Below are positions 8,032 to 18,794 of a stretch of DNA of 23,511 bases, one piece after another. A program made the position numbers and the translations under genes. The stretch comes from Suillus spraguei (Eukaryota > Basidiomycota > Agaricomycetes > Boletales > Suillaceae). A model generated the notes under the pieces. That model did not search any database. It saw nothing but the letters and a program-made list of their open reading frames with translations, and was not told the origin of the DNA. The stretch is from contig JABCPU010000860.1 of the NCBI GenBank assembly GCA_016800925.1, forward strand, positions 1 through 23,511, in the 5' to 3' direction. Each line of letters starts with the position of its first letter. Within the stretch, counting starts at the first letter, position 1.

Positions 8032-8354
8032 GAATTCTTGCCGCATGCTTTTGAGCAACTCATTTCAGCTCGCATCAACAATATCTCTGACGAGGAATGT
8101 CATGCTATTAGGTCTGTTGTGTGAAACACTATACTCAAAGTCAAGGAACGTCTCGATGTGCACCATCAGCCCATTGCATAGGAAGTCCCACCTATGGTGC
8201 ATGCAGGAACTTGTACAAAGCAAAAGAGTGTGAGGAGGACCGGAAACAGCTGTGGTGGAATGGAATGGATAGATTTTTGCTGAATGGACGAATTCTTCAA
8301 CCTTGCAAGAAGGCTGTCCAACGCTTCGAGAATCTCAGCTCATCAGAGAGATGA
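8032..8354 (+). pseudogene. Decayed or indel-damaged ORF, family not identified
   Basis: Two frames seem to be parts of one protein. The first (from 8032) reads EFLPHAFEQLISARINNISD and on through a charged helix with KVKERLDVHHQP, interrupted by one TGA. The second, from about 8175, reads GSPTYGACRNLYKAKECEED, then LWWNGMDRFLLNGR and a final RFENLSSSER before TGA at 8352-8354. Going from the first to the second needs the same -1 type of shift seen elsewhere in the window. The Trp/Cys-rich block looks like real protein, but I do not recognise it. No start or splice model could be settled. Confidence 0.35.
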
Positions 8355-8410
8355 TCCAACCTAGACTGCTGGAGGGCCATATTATATATTGTGAAATAGC
8401 TAGTAGCTGG

Positions 8411-8466
8411 TGTATCGCGCACTTTGAGGTTGTGTATCGCGCACTCAATGTTGTGTATCGTGCACT
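8411..8466. repeat. Three tandem copies of a 21-22-base unit
   Basis: TGTATCGCGCACT starts at 8411 and 8433, and TGTATCGTGCACT at 8454, giving a period of 22 then 21 bases. The third copy differs by one C-to-T change at a CpG. Function unknown. Confidence 0.85.
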
Positions 8467-8961
8467 AGATGCCGCAATTTATTAAAGTTCCTTTTGGAGC
8501 GTCATACAGGCTACACTTCTCTCTGCATATAGAACGCAGAAAATAAATATTACACTACAATCAAAGAGTTTCAAGTTTAAAGATCATGGTCGCAAGCTCA
8601 AATTGGAGCAACTGTTCAGCATATCCTGGATCCGGGTCGAATTCGTGTCGTTACGGTTAATTCTCAATCAAATGCGATAAATTATAATGAAGGACCTATG
8701 ATTCAAAAAAATATCAACCCAGAACACAGGTAACTCGCATTCCTGTTCCACACTTTGAAGTGCAACACTGGCGCTGGAGTTCAACTGGAGCCACAGGTGT
8801 ATCACAGAAAAACATAAACCAATTAACTGAGGCTTCAAATACCACATGTGCTCGTTCCTGCAGAAGGAACCACGAATCGACCATTGCACCTTGAGACGTA
8901 TATAATGATAAGTTACTGGATAGATAACTTGCCGATGCACAAATATTAACAACTCGACCTA
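8467..8961. other. Intergenic, 3' flank of first S28 gene
   Basis: AT-rich sequence. Short minus-strand open frames near 8668-8983 overlap the 3' end of the peptidase gene but have no domain features. Nothing else seen. Confidence 0.4.
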
Positions 8962-11170
8962 TTACAATGCGGAAGGCTTCCACTCAGCAAGCCACTCCTT
9001 CATGTACATCAATCCTGCTGCCTGTACGACCGCGATAGTCGGATCTACAACGCCATTATCCGTGAGCATATCCGAGGTGTGGAACCCGTCGCTCATATAG
9101 ATCGGCATGCTAGTAGTGTTAGGCTTATTCAGCCCATCAGCAGAGACAGTCCCCCCGCGCCAAGGGTCGCGCAGGCCGTTTGCGAAGAAGAGACGCGGGA
9201 CATCCACGTTCCAACCAGCGTACATTGCGTTTGTCTCGGCGGTGGGAGTATTGGGCGGAGAAGCGAAGGCTTGGGGGAACATGTTGACACATTGGCGCTG
9301 ATGATTGTTGATGAATAGTAATTTGTTACATCAATCCACGTACCTCTATAAAACTTGGCTGGAGGATGCGACTCACGATCGCAGGTTGGCCTTCAGGAGG
9401 CCCGACCTGGTAGAAACCGATTTGGTTACACCTAACCAGATTGTCAGATTAGATATTGATGCGGATGAGAATGCATACACCATCCAAAACCACGATCTAC
9501 CAGGATTATCCACGGTAACATTAGTCCAGTAGATGTCAGTTGGAACAAACGATCCAAGACAGGCTCTGGCTTCACCGTCAGGTAGTGCAAACGACATCAG
9601 GTCCCGAGAATACGTACTCCACATCCTGGTCCTGGCAGGCTTCGCCATCCAGATTAGCCATATTAATCAAAAATAAAATGGACCACCATACTATATTCGT
9701 AGTACGTTGTGTTCCAAAAGTTGCCCCAAGCGTTAATGGCATTATCAAGTCCCCACCCGTCAGGTCCGGCATTGACACCATCCTTGACCTCGAGTGCATC
9801 GCAGAACTCATAGAACATTGACCCTGGGCCATCATCAGGTTGCATAGATTGCCAATCCATAGGTTGTATTCAACTATTGGTCCAAGCAGAGTTAGTCAGG
9901 ATAAAAGACAAAAGACCAGATTGAGAAAAAGAGCATTGTCCAGGGACATATATACTCAGAGTCGACAGGTGACGCGACAGGTATACAGATGTCTGTTCTG
10001 TGCGAGTATTCAAGACTGAATGAAGTACAAGGACGACTCACGTGCAGCGGCGAAGTCGCCTACATGATTGAGACCACCCAAGGCAAATGCCTCCTGGAGC
10101 GTCCGGATTCCGGCTGTGTCGTAGCCGCATACATCCCATCTAGGTAGGCGATCACTGCCTGTATATCAGAAGAGCAGTTCTGTGGCATGTACTCGCGAAT
10201 AGGGGTGAAATAATCATAATAGTCACTAATTTTGGTCGAGAAGAGGCCGGAATTCATAAACGACCACATTGTTTGCATATTTATCCGTGCAAATATGATT
10301 ATGAAGGAAGAGAGAAGCAATTCATCACATCAATTGAAGTCGGCAATGATCGCAATAAAATGACATACGTGATCGTTTTCCCACGGTAGCAGAAGATAAA
10401 TATCCAGCCCAGAAAATTCCCGGTTTGCTTTGAGTCGATCACCATGCTGAAAAAACAGCATCCGTTTGTGACACTCACTTGACCATCGTATAGCTGGAAA
10501 GGGCTCCCGAGTAGCTTCCTCCTACTAATATCCATGGCGCCTGACCCGGTTTCACACCATCACTCCAGGCATGGGAAGGTCGGCTGTGGTTGCAAAATAC
10601 ACGAGATCATCAATGGCCTGCTGGATGGTAAGGAGTGCGAGAGATTGTGACGTGAGGTTGTCGTATGGATTGGAGTCACCAAAGAAACGGTGTTCGATGA
10701 GGATGGCTGCACCATTTTGTTGCTGAGCAATGAGACCGTTGATGCTGTAATTGGTAACGAAGAATTCGTAGCCTGAAATCGAGTACTTTAAGAAGAAAGG
10801 CAACAACGTATATAGTAAAACCAACCATCTGCGTTAACTTCTCCAGGCGTCATCAATATAATGGGACCGCCTTGAATGCACATATCAGTATCACTTGAAA
10901 CGTGTCTCGATCCTTGCGACACACCAGGCTCATAATATTCCCAGTTCATCCAGTATCGCTGTTGGAAGGTTCCCAGGTCTGGATTATTGTGGTCGATGAG
11001 TTGATCGAAGTAGTAGAGGTCGTCATGTTTGGGAGTGCCGTGCCATTCGGCGAAGTGATAGAACGTTCCGGCACTGCAATTTTTGGAAGAGAAGGCATAC
11101 CACGAAGCATGGCATCAGGAATGGCTGCTCCGGCGATGCTCGCAAGTAGCAGTGACGTGAGAGCCCACAT
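8962..11170 (-). CDS. Secreted S28-family serine peptidase, copy 1 (frame broken as read)
   Basis: S28 peptidases (Pro-Xaa carboxypeptidase/dipeptidyl-peptidase type) are secreted or vacuolar serine peptidases that attack proline-containing peptides. The product starts MWALTSLLLASIAGAA (signal peptide; a longer in-frame ATG lies at 11200). Family blocks follow: YYFDQLIDHNNPDLGTF, AAILIEHRFFGDSNPY, the nucleophile motif GGSYSGAL (about 10530), YWTNVTVDN, the charge-relay Asp in ANGLRDPW and His in DGFHTSD, ending EWKPSAL. Exons: 11170-10925, 10870-10826, 10772-10479, 10427-10369, 10225-10042, 9873-9692, an exon ending 9479 whose start is unsure, 9431-9344, 9297-8962. Compared with copy 2, single bases are missing near 11016, 10563 (just before the nucleophile), 10121 and 9858, so no continuous frame exists as read. 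It is a pseudogene, or an intact gene with assembly errors; the strong conservation of all catalytic blocks favours the latter. Confidence 0.85.
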
Positions 11171-11223
11171 CTTGATTGCAAGGGTTAGACTACACGACAT
11201 AAATCTGGGCGGGGGAGGGCCAT

Positions 11224-11229
11224 CTTATA
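11224..11229 (-). promoter_or_regulatory. TATA-like box of S28 copy 1
   Basis: The minus strand reads TATAAG about 54 bases upstream of the chosen ATG at 11170, a position similar to the TATA box of copy 2. Confidence 0.4.
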
Positions 11230-12959
11230 GGTAGCCATCCCGCCGAGATGTGTAGGGAAGGCCACTTAGCGGCTCGATGTGCCTGGCTTAAAGCTGTCCA
11301 AAGAAAGTCGTCATGATTCCCCGATCATGATGGTAAATTCCTGAAACTACAAAAGTCATACCTGTAATTAGCGTGCCGGTGAAATTTTTAGAAGCTCACC
11401 GCTTGAATGAATATTAATGTGGAAATTGATGGAGAAATGCCAGCGCGTCCTGCAAATCATCTTACTACAGCGGATAGAACTGCACGCGCCAGCATGCTTT
11501 GGGGATGACCGAGATTGTACTGCAGTCTGCAGTCTCTCGAGTCTCCAGCACCAGAGATTGCTCATTTCGCCACTTCAATACTGCAGGAAAAGTGGGTAGA
11601 GTGCGTGGTTTGTTTTGATGTTCGGTAATGTCTTCATAAGTTTCGCTGTCTGCTGACTCGGACTTCTGTTAGCTGGCAGATCGGTGTTCAATTCCGTAAG
11701 TACGCAATTTTGATGACCCCGTGTATTGTAAGCGGCAAGCGCAAATTGAGAATGCCACCCGGCCCACAAGTTATGAGAAAGGTCTGGAAATGCAAGTGAC
11801 AGGTGAGGAGAACTTGAAAAAGGGCAAGTGGAACTTGGAAGATGCACAAGAATGTGCAAGGTAAATGAGGTCTAATATATTATATATTATTATAATAAAT
11901 AATTCAAATTGGGGAGTTCAAAGTTGAATATTGAATTTGGAGGCCGAACTTTGACATCCCTTGATTTCGACTTGATTTCGAAGGATTTGACAACTCATTT
12001 TCGCCGCGTAGGAGTTCAATTGTTTGACATCCACCAGTAGCCTTCAACAGCACTCGAATCATCTGTTCAGAAGCATCTTCACCGACAATTCGAATGCCGT
12101 TGGCTACCCAGACCGCTCAAGCAATAATGGCCATGGGAATATTCTAAAATCTCCCCGCCTCACGACCAAACGGATTCTATCCCAAATCCACCAAAGCTGA
12201 TTTCATTTCCGAAACGCGAATCGACGTCCAAATTGAACTTTGATCTCCCTAGAATAATTGTGCTTAAGTTGGTCAATTTTCGCCATGACAGCGCCAGGAT
12301 GGTAAGTACCTCCTCCCTCTTAGTGCTTATTCTCTGCAGTATCGGGTGTACTAAAAGGAAATTGGCATGGGCTTAGCTGAGAGAGGTGGAGTTTGTCGGA
12401 TGAAGCAGAATGTGATAACAGTTGCACTGCTGTAACCTGTTTATCACCGTGGCAATCGCACAGTCGGAAAAGTAGAATGGGCGAGGATGTCCGCTTTGTC
12501 TGGATAGTAATGCACACGAAAAAATGGATTTTGCATCGTGCTAATTGAGAAGGTCCAAACCTACAGGGTGAGAAAGGCGTAGCAAGTAAATTCACAACGT
12601 CCTCCGAGTCGTCTTCTACGACCCATCGTGAGACGTTGATGCTGAAATGTTGTAAATTGATCAACCAGCCGGCAATTTATCAGCAGAGAACTTCAAAATC
12701 GTGATACAACACCTGCCTGTATACCGGGGACTTCGTCATCTCAAGTCCTACAAAATGTCGATCACGGTGGGCCCGGCTAGGAATGCGTCCCAGAGTACTC
12801 AAGAGTCCTTCCAACATGATCTCAAAGGCTGCAAAGGGTCCTTCCGGTCAAGAGAGAACCCCATAAGAAACCACTGGCAGCACCAGACATTCGTCATAAC
12901 CTAGAATGTATAAGTTATAACTAATCACCGTGCCCGTGCATAAGATCTACGGCGAGCCA
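11230..12959. other. Gene-poor spacer between the two S28 genes
   Basis: About 1.7 kb with no supported gene. An AT-rich run (TATATATTATTATAATAAATAA) lies near 11877-11900. A minus-strand coding-like stretch at about 12110-11910 reads AVWVANGIRIVGEDASEQMI and continues openly to TGA, but has no ATG or recognised family. A short plus-strand ATG at 12284 is followed by a good GTAAGT...CTGCAG intron (12301-12340), but the frame closes 11 codons later. Confidence 0.4.
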
Positions 12960-14994
12960 TCAAGCAGAAGGCTTCCATTCAGCAAGCCACTCCTTCATGT
13001 ACATCAATCCTGCTTCCTGTACGGCAGCGACTGTCGCATCTACAATACCGTTCTGTACGATCAAGTCCGTGCAGTGGAATCCATCGCCTTCATAGATCGG
13101 CCTGCTGGTAGTGTTAGGCTTATTCAGCCCATCAGCAGAGACAGTTGCCTCGCGCCAAGGATCACGCAAGCCGTTGCGAAGAAGAGACGCGGGATATCTA
13201 CATCCCAACCAGCGTACATTGCGTTCGTCTCTGCCGTGGTAGGCTGAGGTGGACAGTGGAATGCTTCAGGGAACATATTGACGCATTGACGCTGACGATG
13301 ATGTCGACGAGTGGTCATCTTTCAAGTCATGCCGTACATACCTGTCCATAAGTAGGTTGGAGGATGCGGCTCACGATGGCAGGCTCGCACTCGGGAGGGC
13401 CAACCTGATACCATCCAACTTGGTTGCACCTGGAATGACTGTCAGCGTGGACATTGAAGCGAATGAGAATACCTACACCATCCAGTACCATGACCTGTTT
13501 GCATTATTCACGGTGGCATTAGTCCAGTAGGGCTGGCTCGTGTTATACGTCCCAAGACAGGTCCTAGTTTCACCGTCAGCCAATCAGGACAACTATGTTC
13601 CAAGGATACATACTCGGCATCCTCGGATCCACAGACTTCACTTCAAGTTCAGTCAAGTCAACTAACTCAAATGGATCGCCCTACCATAATTGTAGTACGT
13701 GGTATTCCAAAAGTTGCCCCAAGAGTATATGGCGTTTTCAAGTCCCCATCCTTCAGGTCCGGCACTGATACCATTCTTGACCTCGAGTGCATCACAGAAC
13801 TCGAAGAAAATTGCTCCTGGGCCGACATCAGGCTGCAGAGATTGCCAGTCGAACAGGTTATCTTGAACTGTTGGTTCAAGTAGGGCCAGTTAGGATAACA
13901 AAGTAATGGATCTGTGCTCTCTGTCATAGACAAACAGAGTGACTCACGTGCGGTAGCGAAGTCTTCTACGTGTACAACATCGCCGAGACCAAATATCTCC
14001 TTGAGCATCTGGATTCAGCGGTGTCACCAGCCTCGTACATGATATCCAAATAGGAGATCACTGCCTCTACGTCAGAAGAACAGTTCTGTGGCATGTGCTC
14101 GCGAATTGGGCTGAAATAGTCATAATAGTTGCTGTTTTGGTTGACAAAGTAAGGAGAACCGTCAGCAGGAAATAAGCAACGATTGCATCAAAACGACTTA
14201 CGTGATTGCCTCTACGACGCCGGAAGATGAATAACCAGCCCAGAAGATTCCTGGTTTTCTTTGCGTCGATCACTAGACTGAAACAACAGTGTCATTTCTT
14301 GACTCACTTGACCATTGTCCAACTTGTGAGGGCTCCCGAATAGCTTCCTCCGATTAGTATCCACGGTGCCTGACCTGGCTTCACAGCATCACCCCCAGGC
14401 ATGGGAAGATCGGCTGTGGTCGCAAAATATACGAGATCATCAATGGCCTGCTGAATGGTGAGGAACGCAAGAGATTGTGACGTGAGGTCGTCGTATGGAT
14501 TGGAATAGCCAAAGAAACGGTGTTCGATGATGATGGCTGCACCATTGTGTTGTTGAGCAATGAGACCGTTGATGGTTTCATTGGTAGTGTAGGCTTCGAA
14601 GCCTGATCAAGTGCTTGAGAGAGAAAACCACAAACTGAGTAACATGACACTCACCATCTGCGTTACTTTCTCCAGGTGTCATCAAGATGATAGGACCACC
14701 TTCATTGTATCACATTAACATCGAGCGCGCCTCCATCCTCCCAACATACCAGGCTTATAGAATCCAGTTCATCCAGTACCGCTGCTGGAAGGTTCCAAGC
14801 TCTGCATTATTGTGATCTATGAGCTGGTCAAAGTGGTAGACGGTCGTAATGGGTGGGAGCGGTGTGCCGTCGAATGAAGTGAAGGAACGTTCAGGCACGG
14901 AGAGCTTAGGGAGAGAATGCATGCCACGAAGCATGGCATTAGGGATAGCTGCTCGGGCGACACTTCCAAGTAGGAGCAACGTAATAGCCCACAT
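12960..14994 (-). CDS. Secreted S28-family serine peptidase, copy 2 (frame broken as read)
   Basis: Paralogue of the upstream-numbered copy, same strand, with the same exon layout: 14994-14750, 14699-14655, 14602-14308, 14258-14202, 14131-13948, 13867-13685, an exon ending 13477, 13429-13342, 13291-12960. It begins MWAITLLLLGSVARAA (signal peptide) and has VYHFDQLIDHNNAELGTF, IIIEHRFFGYSNPY, the nucleophile motif GGSYSGAL with WTMVKKPGIFWAGY after the splice, the charge-relay Asp in LRDPWREATVS and the His in DGFHCTD. The third intron in both copies ends in CAAAG, past a decoy CAG. Compared with copy 1, two bases are missing near 14763 (T of TT and C of CCC), one near 14016 (C of CC), and one at 13174 (A-run in FFANGL). 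The reading frame therefore breaks three times, though the protein is otherwise well conserved. Confidence 0.85.
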
Positions 14995-15054
14995 GATGCC
15001 AAACCTCAATCGTGAGGATGGGATTAGGAAAATACGGATGAGCAAACTAAATCA

Positions 15055-15061
15055 TTTTATA
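15055..15061 (-). promoter_or_regulatory. TATA box of S28 copy 2
   Basis: The minus strand reads TATAAAA 61 bases upstream of the ATG at 14994, a typical distance for a fungal TATA box plus short leader. Confidence 0.6.
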
Positions 15062-17887
15062 GTCATGGGAGGATGCGTAAATAGGTTCATGTGTTATTCC
15101 TCGATGTATAAGAAAAGCCGAGGAGGATATAATTGGACGTAGCTGCAGGTTTGCCAAATTGTTCGTGAAAGGACCCAATGATGGATTTATACCTCGACAG
15201 TATCTTTCCACAGTCTTTCAGATCGGGGTTTTTTCACATGCGCTAACCTATCTCCTTCAGAGAAGCTCTCGCTCATTCCCTCAAGGTTCTCGTCGAGTTC
15301 CTCTCGACCTACGTGGCCGCCGTGCAGTGCTTACATCACCCCACGAGTCCACGAGGGCTGGGAGGAACAATTCACGATCTACGGGAGGTTTCGGAAGAGA
15401 ATTTCGCAGGACGGTCTTCATAAATCAGTTAAATCGTCCGGCGTATGGCATGTTGCCTATATGCCAACTGTGTGTTGTGTCATTCTTTCCTCCACACATC
15501 AATGTCCGAGTTTTTAGACATCCGAAAAACCACTGTACGACCTAGGATGCGACTGCTGGGGGAAAACCTGAGACTGGCTGTGTGGTTGCTGGACAATGCA
15601 ACAGTTGGAATAGGAGGGGGAAAGGTGGCGGGAAAGTAACTTGGGTAGGTGAGATCCTGCAGAAGAAGCTGAGCAAAATGCGCCACAAACATCATGAGAA
15701 ACATACATGTGGCGTCAGTTGGTGAGATCGGATAATGGACATTCCCGTAGCACGGAAGCGACGGCGCCCGATGTTGCAAAACCTGCGATGACTCCAACTC
15801 CGACAATTCCTCCTCCTCCAACAACAACAACACTGCATGTAGCATCAACGTTTTGAACATCGAAGATCCTGTGCCTGGTGTAGGCATTGAAGATACTTGA
15901 TACTTTGATTGGAACAGGTGTCGATACCCTGCACTTGTGGTCGAAGTGGGTACGCTAGTGAATAGCAGCTTGGTCGACTCGGATCCTGGTAGATATCTAC
16001 AAGTGAAAACCGATGTTTATGTACACCGTAGAAAAGTTATGCGGGTGATGCTGACCTCCGTCCAGTTCCGCTGCCATGGCGTTGAACATGTTGTTGATTA
16101 CCTTTTAAGACAAGTCAAGGTACAACAATTGGAATGCCGTGTCTACTTACAACATTCAGGTAGGCCTAATTCTGAACCGAGATGCCGGTTAGAATGGTTC
16201 GGATATCTGCACCTCTGACCGTAAAAAGAAGTTCAAGGTTCGAGAACATGAGCTCGCAGACTGACAATTGAAGAGACGCGGAACAATTGAATCTCCAAGA
16301 ACTTCAGCTTTGAAGAAATAAGTACCTCATGAAGTCGAGCATACTTGATGCGACTCACCTCTCAACTGTGACTCACGCCCTGACACTCCACAGACGCACG
16401 GAGCGAGTAAGTTATTGGCAAGGGTTGGCTCCACCAAGCACAGGCCCTGGGGGTGAGCATAGTTCATCTGATATCACACGACCATGCGGTTAGAGTAGTA
16501 AGGCAAAGAAAGCAAAAGCTCGATTAAGGGCATCGCGAGTGACAGCTGGCACGGGCCGCACAGCTTTATTGCAATTTGCATGTGCGTTCCCAGTTTCCCC
16601 TAGGTTCGTAACTGTTCTGATGAGTCTGGCTGGGCATGTTTAACATAGCGGTTAACATTGATCTTGGATGGAGTGGTGCGCCACACTGGCAGAGGCGAAG
16701 CGAAGAGTTTAGCAGATAGGACGGTGCCGGCCGCTCATCACTTGTTTGTAGTAATATATATGTACGTACCTCCGGCACGGGCCACCGGCACCTGCTTGAA
16801 TTTGATAGTCCGAATGAGTCCTGCTCCCACCCAATGCACGGCGCATTTCCTAGTGTTCAAGAAAGTTTCAGTTTCTGGGCTCATCATCAAGTACTTGGTG
16901 TCAACATCATCATGTTCTACCAATCTCCGGCAGGACCCAGTACATGATAACTATTTCTTCCTGCAACTTCGTTTTTTCTCGCTCGTAGCAACTTGCAAGT
17001 GGTAAGAAAAGACGTCGAGTCAGAAACAGCATATGCGAACGAGTATTCCACGCCAGCTTATCTGCCAACTTGAATTCAGATACCTTGTTAAGGTGTCCCT
17101 GTGTTAAATATTAATAATGTTGTGGAATGCCCCAATTCTGGTGAGCTCTGACGCTCTGCCGCCAGGTAATTTGAAACGTTCCACTAACTGTCGTAGTGCC
17201 ATGCCAGGATCATGCATAAATTTCTGATCTCCTTGGGCTGCTTGATCCTGACCGCAATAAGCAGAGCTGGCCGGTGCCAGAGTCTCCACGTAATTCGCTC
17301 AGTGTCTCCTGGAGAGACTGAGCCGGTTGATACGGTTTTGCGATATATTGTTCGCCTTGGACACTATCGATGGAGAATACAATAGAATTGTATCAGATCG
17401 TAGTGTCATTGTACAAGCCAGAGCATGGCCCCCGATGAAGCAAGTTGACGATAAAGGATGCTAATTGCTACTGCAATTTGCAGTATGTAGTTTTTTGTGT
17501 TCCTGATACCCCCCAGTACATTCGGTATACCATAGTAGACCGGCACTGTGTACAGACTTGAAATCTATCTCATCGCCCTTTCACCTGAACAACGAGAATA
17601 TCAATATTGCGTGCTCTTTCTCAATATCCTATGGGCGAGATTGAAGACTCATCATGATCATCTACCAATACTTCTCATAGTAGCCATTTGAGATAAGAAA
17701 TAACATTGGTGATGGTATAGGAAAGTTCGAGAGGTTTTGATAGATTTAGATTTGATATCTTATGGTATATCGCCCCGTCAGCAAATATCAATGCCTCGTC
17801 ATTGAGGTACACTTTCGTCTTGTATAATTCGTGTTGTACATTGCAAGCCACCAGCCGATAGTCCATCTTCTAATGATAAAAGTGACT
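15062..17887. other. 2.8 kb with no supported gene
   Basis: Several moderately long open frames occur, including 15159-15545 (+), 15480-15887 (-), 15937-16218 (+), 16658-17005 (+), 17104-17289 (-) and 17675-17866 (-), but none shows a domain or convincing splice structure. The plus strand at 15285-15420 is coding-like in one frame (EALAHSLKVLVEFLSTYVAA), and 15790-15890 encodes a Ser/Asn-rich run followed by LNIEDPVPGVGIEDT; they may be remnants of a gene with indels. I saw no tRNA with A and B boxes. Confidence 0.35.
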
Positions 17888-18602
17888 CTAGAAGTTACTC
17901 CCCTCTGGAGGCTGGAGAAGCTTCCGATTGTTGGGTGTCGCCATCTCCCTGCGTAGGCAGGATATCAGTAACATGATCGCAAATTCTTGTTAAGAGAAAT
18001 AGAGATAAGAAAGGATGGGTGCATACCTCCTGATACCAACGAGGATGGTCTCGATACTACTGTCCCGCCCCCACTGAGAGAGCACATTGAGCCTCAAAGG
18101 ATCAATCTTGCCATCGATCTGGGACACAAAAGGAAGGTTTACACGAGAGAGGAAGTGAACAGTGGGTGGCTTTTCAGGGTAATCGTCACCACAATGGATC
18201 TTCAGGCTATAGATACGGTTCTCGTGGACAGTCTGCTCCGTGTTGTGCAAATAAATCAGCGTATTTTCAAGGGCAGATAATACAGGCAGAAGAGCGTCCC
18301 CGAAGAGATTTACAGAAGCGTTGAGAGATACAGTGACGAATCCAGTATCAAGTACATCGATCAGCAAGCGATATAGTACTAACTGAAAGCACGTACATGT
18401 CCTGGGCCAAGAATTGTTCCATTCCAGTTGCTCATCATTATATCTTCGCTATCCATAAGACCATACGAACAACTGCCATCTCCTATGCCTTTCTCTCCTT
18501 TCTCCAGCTCTTCTAGTAGGCGGAAGTTGCGGGGAACTGTAGGAAATCAGTTGACGTTAACTCGTGTTGCAATCCATTATCGGATTTACCTCTGGCCGCC
18601 AT
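17888..18602 (-). CDS. MMS2: Ubiquitin-conjugating enzyme variant Mms2
   Basis: Four exons (18602-18590, 18536-18397, 18232-18027, 17948-17888) give a clean 139-residue frame: MAAR, then [20 protein letters not shown], the [12 protein letters not shown] block, [45 protein letters not shown], and the end [13 protein letters not shown]. Length and motifs match the Mms2/UEV family. UEVs have a UBC fold but lack the catalytic Cys; here too, none occupies the usual active-site position after the PEKPP loop. Mms2 pairs with Ubc13 and places the acceptor ubiquitin so that K63-linked chains form, needed for error-free postreplication repair (Rad5/PCNA) and in endosomal sorting. The second intron (164 bases) is longer than the others. 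Divergent from HSE1, with 192 bases between start codons. No frameshift is seen, unlike its neighbours. Confidence 0.95.
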
Positions 18603-18794
18603 CGTCCTCGGTGGAATTGAAAATAAGTGATGGTATATGTATGACTTTGGACTAAGATAGCGGCTCAGTGGGAGGAACGGGTATTTGCGGCATAGCACTG
18701 CCTCCGCAGCCGCGCAGTTACTAACTCACTACTGATCACTGTACCGCCAGCACATTCGTGGTCTTGTTCAACGACAAGGTAGCTTAAAGCAACC
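18603..18794. promoter_or_regulatory. Shared divergent promoter region of MMS2 and HSE1
   Basis: Only 192 bases separate the two start codons, so both 5' leaders and promoters must lie here or overlap transcribed DNA. No clear TATA box serves either gene. A palindrome-like GC-rich stretch occurs near 18700-18716 (CTCCGCAGCCGCGCAGT). Co-regulation is inferred, not shown. Confidence 0.6.

Noticed and set aside
16200..16260. Possible tRNA gene (GGTTCGAGAAC resembles a B box)
   Set aside because: No matching A box or cloverleaf pairing could be found at the right distance.
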